From: Phalacrocorax aristotelis
Lineage: Eukaryota; Chordata; Aves; Suliformes; Phalacrocoracidae
NCBI RefSeq assembly: GCF_949628215.1
Contig: NC_134311.1
Span: 78,052,090 to 78,116,089 of the forward strand
Direction: 5' to 3'
Length of the DNA stretch: 64,000 bases
The number at the start of each line of letters is the position of its first letter. Position 1 is the stretch's first letter. Below are positions 49,208 through 60,000 of this stretch, piece by piece. The position numbers and the translations under genes are program-made. The notes beneath the pieces were generated by a model. That model saw nothing but the letters and a program-made list of their open reading frames with translations, had not been told where the DNA came from and made no database searches.

Positions 49208-50977
49208 AAGGCTGGGCAAGGATATGTGCTTGTAGGGCTCCTCCCAGGAGTGGCAACTCACACCACCCAAACATCCTAGGGTGCTTTGAAGGTGTACCAG
49301 CCCCAGCCCTGACAGAAAGTGAACGTGACAACCCTTCAAAAAGGAAAAAGAACCAGTACACAGGTCTCAGAACTTATTTTTAAAATATGTATTTAAAGAA
49401 GTCTGCAGCAGAAGAATATTTGTACACTTGGTCTTTCAGAAATAAAATAGGACAACCAATTCCTTGACGTACGCACTTTGCACAGTTTGTTATAATGCAG
49501 CAGAACAGACGTTAAAGCTCACAGTGACCTTCTCTGCACAAGGAAATACAGTAAAAGCCCCAGGGACTGGCGGGCTTAGGCACATGCTGAAGTCATGCAG
49601 ATTCAGCGTGAAGAACATCATAAAAGTAGCAACTGCTCTTGCTCTGAAGCTAGTCACCTGGCACCAGGTTTAGACAGCTAAATTGTGTGCTGATCCCCAT
49701 GTCCCGGGCCCCCGTGTCCAGTGTTGTAAGGCACTGAGGAGCTGTTACACAACACTGCACACAGGGACCTCAGAAAGAAAAGCAGCAGAAGCATGTGAGC
49801 TTCTGAACCAAAGCCATAATCTTATATACAGTAACAAAAAGGGCATTAACTTTGAGGAGACCTGGTCAGGAACCGAGTTTCATGGCTCCAGGCCAACAGT
49901 TTGTTTTTAGTGGTGCATAGCCAGAACGAGTTCACGTTCAGGGATTCCCAGAAGTTAATCAAATGGGGGTCTCCAGAGCCTACTGGAGTCAAGCTATACC
50001 ATGAGCCTAAAAACCCGCAATCCCCTCATCAGAGAGGCGGCTGGAAGAGCTGACCAACTTCCTTCAGGTCCTCCTCAATGCTGCAGGGTGCAGGACTCCC
50101 CAGCAGGTTTGTGGTGGCACAGCCTTTCACTAGGTAGCTGCGCTGTGGACCGCTGCACAAGGCAGGATGCAAATCAGCTCCTAGTATTGGTGCCTAAGCC
50201 TGGAGCCCATCTCACTAATCCAGACCCATAGTCTCCTCCACGTCTGGTAAGCTCCCTGAGAGACACGACTGAAATTAAATCTAAATTACAAGTTTAATCA
50301 CCATTAATGAAAGCCTTTAGAAACAGGCAAAAGCATAACCTGAGGTCTGAGTGGGATATGTATGTCCTGAACACAAGGATGTACATATCCCAAAGCACGG
50401 CGTTGCCTCCCTCAGCACATATTACTTTTCTAGTTATCTGGAGTGTGGGAGACTCGAGCCTCTCCCAGAAGGCTGCACTTTAGAACTTCAAATCAAAAAC
50501 TTCTTCCAACACAGAAGGTCACCCTGTGCCTGGGTCCATTGCTTATATTCCTTTTCTTCCCCTGAGTGTGAAGATGGGATATCCGACTAAGGAGTTTGCT
50601 GATCAAAGGCATAGATTTTTAGTAGGCACTTTCTGAATGTACAAATAATTATCAGACACCTCAAATACTTTCTCAAAATGGAGATGCACTTCAGCTCTCT
50701 GTGGCTGGTAATAACTTGAAACACTACCTCTGCCACGCTGTCCAGACCAACAGTGTCTTCTGCCTGGAGAACCTACAGAACAGGATCAACAGCATCTAAA
50801 CCACAGCTCCAGCCCAGACAAGCAATGGGAGAGCTGACATGATCATCACTCCCAGTTGGTCACCTCAAAATATCATCCCTTAACCAGTGGCTTTTCCTTG
50901 TCCACTGTCCCTCCCCCATGTAGCTGCATCTTGATTTAAAACCTTTCTTCATCAAATGTGAGTACTTACTGTGGGTA
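49208..50977. other. PSTPIP2 3'UTR and intergenic sequence
   Basis: This stretch contains the PSTPIP2 3'UTR, starting below the stop codon at 50978-50980, and the intergenic remainder. A minus-strand ATTAAA at 50293-50298 is the only good poly(A) hexamer I saw, suggesting a 3'UTR of roughly 700 nt. No other gene was recognised. Confidence 0.4.
50293..50298 (-). terminator. Candidate PSTPIP2 poly(A) signal
   Basis: ATTAAA on the minus strand lies about 680 nt after the stop codon. No AATAAA on this strand was noticed between here and the stop. Confidence 0.3.
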
Positions 50978-51027
50978 TTAGTGATGTATCAAGCTGTAGC
51001 CATCAACTGTGGTGTAATCAGCCTCAT
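50978..51027 (-). CDS. PSTPIP2: PSTPIP2 coding exon 14 (residues 319-334 and stop)
   Basis: This is the terminal 50 coding nt, phase 1, encoding DEADYTTVDGYSLIHH and TAA at 50978-50980. The acceptor is TTTCAG|ATG. The two tyrosines correspond to mammalian Tyr323 and Tyr329. Confidence 0.92.
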
Positions 51028-54000
51028 CTGAAACAAAGAACAGAAAAAAATTAGCTCATGAGAAATGCTTGTTACGAGACTTTATGCAGGACAGAAACAC
51101 CATGCACTGGCCACCCGTGTGAAAGGGGTGGGAGGTAGTGGCGGATGAGACTCAAAGAGATTACTTGATTCGCCCAAGAGCCAAAGCAGGACCTCATTTT
51201 ACCAAGTCCCACTGCAGTATCCCACCACTAAAGTGGCAATCGAATGATGCAGCTCATGCTGCTGAAACAGAGAAGGGCCCAAATTGCAGAGACAGGTGGG
51301 ATCCCAAGCTTAGATAGTCTTAAGCTTCAGAAATGCCTACATGCAGGGCTTTGATCAAAACTTGTCCTGGGTGAAACCTCACCTCCAAAGTCAGCACCCA
51401 ACTTCCCAGCATCTTTCAGTGGGAACTGTACTTAAAGCAGGAGCTTCTCCTAAAGCAATCCCTTTAGAGAGCTAAAGCACACAATCTGATGGGGAAGAGC
51501 AAGGGCAGAGTCCCTCTGTGGGGCCAGAAACCCCATAAGGCAAGAAACTCACCTGGCACACTGGTCGGGGTGGGTAGGGGTCCCCTCCTGTACAGAAGGA
51601 AACACAGAGCTGAGGATCTGCATGGCTGCAGGACCCCCATTGCCCTGGCTCTGCACTCCCCAACTGCCCTCCCAGAGCTGATGGGAGGGCAAGAGGTTTG
51701 GCCAGCCTGGGCTTTATGGAGACCTGGCACCAAGGCATGTCATGGTGGGTTTGCCACTGACACCTTGCCTGACAAACACTGGAATTGAATCTGATACAGT
51801 GGGCGAGAGGAAAAAGTAACCAAAAGGCACTAAGTTGGGGAAACATTCAAAGTGGGCCTCAGGGCATGCCTTTTTACATGCCTTTGCCCAGAGTGAGACA
51901 TCAGGAAGCCATAATTGGCCATGACTCTTCTGCTGACACAACGGCCAAAGTGGCACACTCATCTTTAGCAAGAGTCTTTGGCCCTGAATCCTCATCTTCC
52001 CCATGGCAGAAGCATCCTTCACCCTGTCCTCCTGCCCGGTTTCTGTCCCAGAGGAGTGAAATAGGCTCTGCTGTTCCCCCTTCTACCCACACACGCTTTT
52101 AACTGATCCATTTTTACGCAGATAGACAGACTACAAGGAGAACCATTCAAGGAAGCCCAGAAAAGTTCATTTTGGTAACAAATGCTGCTATAAAAGGGAG
52201 CTCAGATTGTTCCCAGAGAGAGCAAGTGTCGTGGTTTTAGCTGGGATAGAGTTAATTTTCTCCACTGCAGCTGGCACAGTGCTGTGATTTGGACTTAGTA
52301 TGAAAACAATGTTGATAACACACCGATGTTTTGGATGTTGCTGGGCAGTGCCTGTACTAGTCAGGGACATTCCCAGCTCCCCATGCTCTGCAGGTGCGCA
52401 AGAAGCCGGGAGGGGAGGGGGCACAGCGAAGGCAGCTGATCCAAACGGATATTCCTTATCATGTAACGTCATGCCCAGTATGTGAACTGGGAGAAGCTGG
52501 CCGGGGGAGGCAGGCAGCAATCGCAGCTCAGGGACAGGCAGTATCGGTCAGAGGGTGGTGAGCGGTTGTACCATTTGTGGTTTTGATTTTTTTCCTTTTT
52601 CCCTTTTCCTTTTTCCCTTTTCCTTTTTATTATATTGTAATTATTGTTATTATTATCATAATCAATATTCCTATAATTATTCTTTTATTCTAATTATTAG
52701 ACTGTTCTTATCTCAACCCACAGGTTTTCTTGCTTTTGCTCTTCCAATTCTCTCCCCCATCCCACAGGGGCGGGGGGTGAGTGAGCAGCTGCGTGGTGTT
52801 AGTTGCCAACTGGGGCTGAACCACGACAGCAAGACATGAAACTGCCTTGCTTTTCTGCTGTCCAAGTCCCACAGCAACTCACCTCAATGCAAAGGACTTC
52901 TGGAAGAGGCTTAGCACAAGAAAAAACAAGCACACCCTCACCACAAGCACTTTCCCCCTCATAAGAAGAGAGACATGACCCCAAAAGGGGGAGCAAAACC
53001 CTCCGACTTGGCTTGAGGGGGTCCCTGAAGAGCTTATAATAAGCAGCACATGGGCATAACTCCTGCTATGGAGAGTGATGGACTACATAGCATGGGAAAT
53101 TTTTTCCTCTAATACTCCCAAGGTCAAGCCTCCAACAGACTGAAAGCAACAAAAGATGCTTTTTGCGGGGGGGGGGGGGAGTGAGCATCACTTGCAATAG
53201 CAATTGCAATTGTACATGTTATGTCCCTTACCTTGATATAGGTACAGGAACCGGACTTCTCACAGGAGTTGCATTTCTCTGTGTGTCATAGTAGTTTTCA
53301 TAAACAACAGGAGCTAGGAGAAGTTGACAATAGTAAAGTACAGACCTTTCATAAGCATAAACTGCTTGTCAACACCAACATTCAGTTGCTAAGCCTTTCC
53401 TCCCTCTGGGAAAATGCCTGATGAGGAAATTAAAATTTACAGAAAGGGGAGATTATCTTCAGGGGCTGAGGATAAGTGGCAGAGACTAGTGCTGCATGCC
53501 AGTGAATGAAAGGAGGGATATTGCAAAATCAATGTTTTTTGCATCCAAACAGCATGAGGAGTACAAGGAAGTCAGCACTACTTTGTGAGGCTGCACTGAG
53601 CTCTTACCTGGGGCCAAAGTTCCAGTTTTGCGTAAATTTACAAAACAATCAATATCCTTCTCAATGCTGCACATTTCTAAACTCTTGCGGATTTCCTCGT
53701 ACTTCTACAAAAGGGAAATAAAAACCATTTCTATACATCAGGTCAAAAAACAAGAGTTTTTTTTCCAATCATTTATCACTGTGGTGAAAGCCCAGTGCTT
53801 ACCCAGGACACAAACTTCAATGGTAGGGGAATCATAGAATCAGTCATAGAATGGTTTGGGTTGGAAGAGGCCTTTAGAGGTCATCTAGTGAACCCCCCTG
53901 CCACGAGCTGGGATATCTTAAGATAGATGAGGTTGCTCAGAGCCCCGTCTACCCTGACCCTGAGTGTTTCCAGAGATGGGGCATTGACCACCTCTCTAGG

Positions 54001-57000
54001 CAGCCTGGGCCAGGGTTTCACCACCCTCAGAAAACATGTGCATCCCAGAGGCAACCTCATCTGATAGAGGTCTGGCCAAAACCTGTCTGCACACTCATGC
54101 CAGTGTCTGATGGCTCATCAAAGGCCACAGCCCAGCTCGGACATAACACAGCCCAGTGCACAGGAAAGCAAACTGGGCTTTGCTTTCTAAACAGAAAAAT
54201 GAAGATTTTCATTTGACATACCTCATCATTCTGGACACAGGCCTGGGAGAGCTGGTTGACGTGAAGCCAAAGGGCATTGCGGAAGTAGTTGATCCGCTCA
54301 TACTCCTGAGTCTCAAAGAACTGTAACAACACAGTCAAAGAGACTTTAACATCTTTAAAACGAGAGCAAATCTCTTTTATCCTGCATGTTTCTCACCCCC
54401 AAGTGCCACTACAAAGACAACTGTCCTCAGTGAGGCACAGGTGGTGGTGGTCTCCTGCAGAAAACATAGAAACCACGAGTCCTCCAGCTTATCCAGAGGA
54501 GAAATCATCCCTTTATGTAACCAGGTATTTCAAAGATGAGCGTTAAGCTCAGGAAGGTCTGCAGCACTGATGTGGAAGGGGTCACCTGGCACACCACTGC
54601 CTATGGGGAGGCCAAGCCAGCTTCTAAAGGCAGTGCATGTTCCCTAGGTGCCCTGTGGTCCTGTGGTCCCACCTTACCTCCCTCCCACAGGTAAAGAGCA
54701 ATAAAAAAAGCACTGGGAATGTATGAAAACAGAGGTGCATTGACTGGATGCTCGTCTCCCTCTTTCCTACCCAGTCCTTTCCCAAGCAGGTTTAAATCCA
54801 AGTCTTTCGGAACCTGCTGCCTGCTATACCTCAATTTCATGTGCCTTTACACATTTACATGAAAAATAACCTTTCATCCCAAGTGTACATATGCACTTCT
54901 TATAATTTATGACCTTTGCAACACACCAGGAGGGAAAACTCCACATGATCCATCTGTGGAAGTGAAACAGCTGCTTTCCACACCCCACCATCAGATAGGT
55001 TTCCAGAGACCCCAGACATAAAAGCACACCAGCACTGAGACACCTACACACGCCAGTAAAACAGACAGCAAATTCCATTTCAAAAGGAAAAAGGAAAACA
55101 GAGGCCTGATGAGAAGTAGCTTGGGAAGGGATTGGCACAGCTGGGAATTGGAAGGCTGTTTGCAAGCTTGCAGCAAATCTGGAGTAAAACCTCGATCTCT
55201 GCAGTCCCTGTCCATCCCTTGGTCACTGATCACAGGTGGCTGCAAGGCACAGGTCAGCAGCAGAGTAGCTGCATGGTCCTCTTGCCACCAGGTCTGGAAT
55301 CCCCCAGCTCATGCTAGAAATCCTTGCTAGACCACTTCACTATGTGACAGTCCACTTTAGGCTGATACAGCCCCTTGGAGAGGTCCCCACGCTGTTGTGC
55401 AGTCTGTGAAATACAAGGTGAAGAGCTCCTGGCACACAGCGTTCACGTGCAGACGGCTTCACCCAGACTGCCACCAGCCTCTGCTGCAAAGTCATTTAAA
55501 GTCTTCCAGAGTTTCAGACAGAGCCTGCTAAGTGTTGTCATGGCTGTAGGACATATTGGCCTTGAGTTGCTGAGTATGCAGAGGTGACCACGGCTGTTCA
55601 AGACGACGGCCACACCAAATGTGCAAGCAGATAACGGGCAAAAATGCCACTACTTTGACTCTGTCGATTTTTAAAGGTGGTGGGAGGAAAAATAAAAACA
55701 AAAAAATAGTGGAAACTTTGAAGAAGTGGGACCTTGGATCCAGAAGCCAAGCATAAGACACACACACAGGGTTAGCTGCAACACATCCTTCTGCTCCACT
55801 GCCAGGGAAATAGGAGGCGTATCTGCTCCATCCTTGACCCTGCAGTGAGAGGTGGACATCCAGAGGACCACACTGCCACTTGAAGGCGTTTTGGGGCATT
55901 TACCTCACAAGCTTTGATGTGCTCTTTCTGCCATTCTTCCCGGATCTTCTCCAGTGTGGTAACGTTCTGCTGGTAACTCCTGTCTTCATGACAAAACACA
56001 TTGTCATCTGATTAACGTTAATTAAAAATACCCTGTTGCTAGAAGGTCATTTGCGAACCCTGAAGTGGCTGGGACATCAGGGAGAAAGCAGCAGTAACGC
56101 GTGAGCTGGGCCGTGGGTGGGCACTGCAAGGGGACACAGAGCCACACAGCAAGGTGGACAGTCGTGCCGTGGGAGGAGCTTTGATGGGGCCATGCAGGCT
56201 TCTCAAGGGCAGGTGCCCACCTCCAGCACCTCAGGCAGGTGTTTGTGAGAAGCTGTGCCTGACCCAACACCTGGAGCTCTCCCAAGAGCCATGCCACAGC
56301 TTCACCACTCCCCACCCAAGGAAGCGCTCCCCTCGCTCTCCAAATGCTGCCATTTCCACACTCACCAGAGTCCTCCAGAGCCGATTTTGTCTGAGCCAGC
56401 TTCAGGAACAGCTGCCAAAATGGGAGAGAGAAGAAAAGTAGAGGCGAACCCTGGTGCCTCACCGACTGCCCTGCAGCCCAACCAGGGAACATCACCAGCC
56501 CTCCCATCTCACCCTGAAACCCAGAGTTGGGAGAATAGCCATAGGGCAGGAGAGCTGCAAGAGACACCCCTTTCGCCCCCTGCCCAACAGCCACCCGCCT
56601 CTCCGTACCTTCTCCTGCTGCTTCTGCGTCACCAGGTTTGCGTTGCGGTGCACAGCCTGTTCCGCCTCGTCCTTATCCCTGCAGCGCTGCTCATAGAGCC
56701 GTTTGGCCTAGGAAAGGTACCAAATGGGGCAGGAGCACGTCAGCAAGCAATGAGATGCAAATACAGCTCATGCGAGAGGCTTTGGATGAAAGCACAGCCT
56801 ACAAGTAAAGAGGCGGGTGCAGGCTACCAGCAGAGCAAAGGATGGCATGCAAAGTCCTAGATGCCCTACTGCTTGGGTAAAACTGACCTCACAAGACGAG
56901 CTGCTCTTTGTTTGGGATGAAAAAGTCATGGCAATCGAGTCCATGACGTCTAAATCACTCGTATCCAACCCTGCAAGGCTACCACAACCCATATCCCTAG

Positions 57001-60000
57001 CATACTCTTCAGTTTTTCTGAGCACACCCTGCCTACCGCTCATGCAGACACAACATCAACAGCTGCAGCAGAGGAGGAAGACCCTTACATTTAAGTCTGC
57101 CCCAGGGCTGTGCGTGTGTGTGTTAGCAGTGTTAACCCACATGGCAAGAAAGAGCAACAAGTTTGCTTTACCTCCGTGGTCTTCTTGTACTGCAAATTCC
57201 TGTTTTTGTGAATTGCCTCCATTATCAGCTCTATCTGTGAAGACAACAGACCCAGCATCAGCACATCACACCATCAGAGCTCCAGGATGGACTATGCAGC
57301 TTAGGAAAGGAAGAGGCATGGACCAGACTGAGATCAGCTTAAGGACCTTTGTCCACCCAAAGCATCTTCACAAAACCCATCTTTTATGCTTCTATCTAAG
57401 CGACCACTTGTGTATGCAGAGGAACTCTACAAATGAAAACCTAGCATTATACAGCACAGAATCACCTCCATAGGGTCTGGCAAAATTGGGAAGCTCACTC
57501 CCCTCTGCTAGGTCCAAACCAGCCCCTGGTTCTAGCAGTTTTCCCTCATTTTCCCAACAAAGGATTGTCAAGCCAGGAGAAGTTAAAAGGCTTGCCACTT
57601 TTAGCAGACCCTGTGGAGATCATACAGCACCGTATATATGTTTCAAAAACATTCCTGGTTGAGGCTGAGCCTCTACTATAGGTGGCCCCAAAAGGTGCCC
57701 AAAAGAGAAGATGTGGCAGTGAGAAGGAGGAAGTCAGAAGTTGCTGCATGGTTGCAACACATAGGAAGGAGGTCAGGACTTCCCAGCAGCAGCAGACACT
57801 GGGGGCATGGAGGGGGCTGGGACATGGCAGGAGACACCAGCCAGGAGCAGCCCATCACTGGGGCAGGATCAGCACCCCGCGGCAAAGGCGCTGCACCCAT
57901 GGCAACTGACCTTCTTCCTATTCAGTTTTTGCTTTTCCCTGAAGTCCTCCATTTTCTTTGCTTCCTCCCGAAGGGTTTGTGCCAGCTGGATGTGACCTTG
58001 TCCCACCTTGTCTATCTCTGCAAAGAAAAAAGGTTAAATATACATATTCCTAAAAAGATTCTGTTGCTCAAGTCAACTGTTGCAGCTGACATCAAACTGA
58101 TCCAGAGACCCCACAACTTACACCCCCTTGCATAAACACATAAAATCAGCAGCGCTTTTGAAGCAGCCTCCAAGCAGCACCTGCCTATGTAAGGACCTAT
58201 TCAGGGTCAGTCCTGCTGGGTCCTGCCCTTCAGTTTAAGAAAACTCGTACCAAAAGAAGTTATTCAAATAAGCACAGTCACATCTCCCCCTCATCCAGAT
58301 GAATTCAGATGCATTTCAACACATCACACCCTGAAACAGCTCTCTGAAGGAAGCGTTGCCCAAGGCTAGCAGACAAGCAACTTGGGCCACAGAAAAACTA
58401 GTGCTAAAAAAAAATCTCAGGCTCATCTTGCTGAAGGCAAGCAGCCATACCACGGAACACCACCCCAGCAAGCTTATCAAGGGAGCTAAGCCTAACTGTT
58501 AGCTCACAATTCAACCCCCAGGGCTGTTTCAAACCCACATCCATTAATAATCAGCTGCTGTGGAGGCAAAGCCTCGTTAGGGAGGTCCACCAAGGTACAG
58601 GGCAGTGGTCAGACCTGGCTGGGGTGGAGGCTGGACTTGGCACAGGATAGCAGAGCACTAGCCCTCAGGGTAGGGATGCTGTCTGCCTGTACCCAGGTGG
58701 GCTGTGGCAATGAGGGGACAATATAAGGTGCCCAAAGCATCATCTTTTAGATGTTCCAGTTAGTGCATACTTGTGTGAAGAGGGCAAGGCAAGCCAGTAC
58801 AACAAACTCCAGCTGAGCTTCCCACGCACAGCTACTGGTTGCGCACAACGCAAGCGCAACCTCTGAGCTGCAGCCAGCCCTGAAAGCCCAAGAGATCCCC
58901 AAAGACATGTGCCATGTGTCTCCTCTCTCACCCATACCCTGGACGGGCCCATCCCAAACCCCACGTGCTGGAATGAGCCTGGCCAGGAGGATAGCCTATT
59001 CCTGACCCTAGCATCACACTGCTTTAGAGGTTTCTCTGCTATTTTCTTCCCAAGCAGTTGCCTGCAGACTTTGGCGCTGCCAAGTGTCCTGATAAACATG
59101 AAGAATAATTACTTACGTTGCTTGAAAATATCCAGGGATCTCTTCAGTGTGCTGAAAAACAGGCAGAACATTAAAAAGAGTGGAAAGCAAGGCCAGGTGC
59201 AGGCAACAGCAGAGCAGTTCTCCCAGAGCAGATAACAGGTCCCTGACTTGACGCCAACCAAAGCAACTGAAAGCAGGTTTATTTATCCTCTTTACACCTC
59301 CAGCTTTTTCCCTCTCAGTGAGTATAACAAAGCTTACTTGGTTTGAGATCTACTTTACATCTTTCTGAACATTGGATGCTATTTAAAATCCTGATTTTTA
59401 TGACAAACATTTCAGGCAACCTCCTAAAAGTATCATTTGCGACATATGAACACCTACATGGTGCGTTGGCCAGTGGTTGGAAAGGTAGGGAACTTTTCTC
59501 CCTGTTAGTGTTGTACAGTAAATATTTAAGACACATCTTGTGTGACACCTCAATGTGAAAATGTAAATAAATGTTCAGTGAATATCAGACTGGGCAAGTA
59601 TAAAGTACAGAAACAAAGCAGGAAGCAGAAGGTGTCAAGGGTCACTAGGGAAATGGAGATCCACTCATAGAACCAACCACAGTAGCCACAGCACCCTTGC
59701 ACAGTGGTTACACACTAGGCCTTGAAGATTTGCACACTTTGAGTCAAGGCAGTAGTTCCTTCTGGCCACAAAAAGAGTCACGAGTGGACCCAGGGTCTCA
59801 TGGTCCTTCGCCCTCTGCTAAACCACCAGATCACATCTCGCCTGAGCGTCTACAATGCTTTGGTTTAGTCTATAGCTGATGGGAACTTGGTGGAGTCCAA
59901 CTCATTTATTGGCAAAGGCCAACCCAACTGTGCACCATTCATTCACAAGACCAATTTCAGATCACCTTCTCTTAGCGTTCCAATCACATTTCAACAGTTT

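Noticed and set aside
48459..49208. Overlapping open frames of 85-249 codons
   Set aside because: They lie in a GC-rich CR1 3' end where stop codons are rare. They do not match the reverse transcriptase reading frame over their length.
52883..52899. Possible 17-nt exon in PSTPIP2 intron 12 with good CCAG acceptor and GTGAGT donor
   Set aside because: Its phase would fit, but it introduces TGA after a few codons. The 35-nt exon at 51553-51587 matches mammalian PSTPIP2 and restores the frame.
56022..56594. 190-codon minus-strand frame over PSTPIP2 exon 8
   Set aside because: Only the 15 codons between the exon 8 splice sites match PSTPIP2. The rest is intron readthrough.
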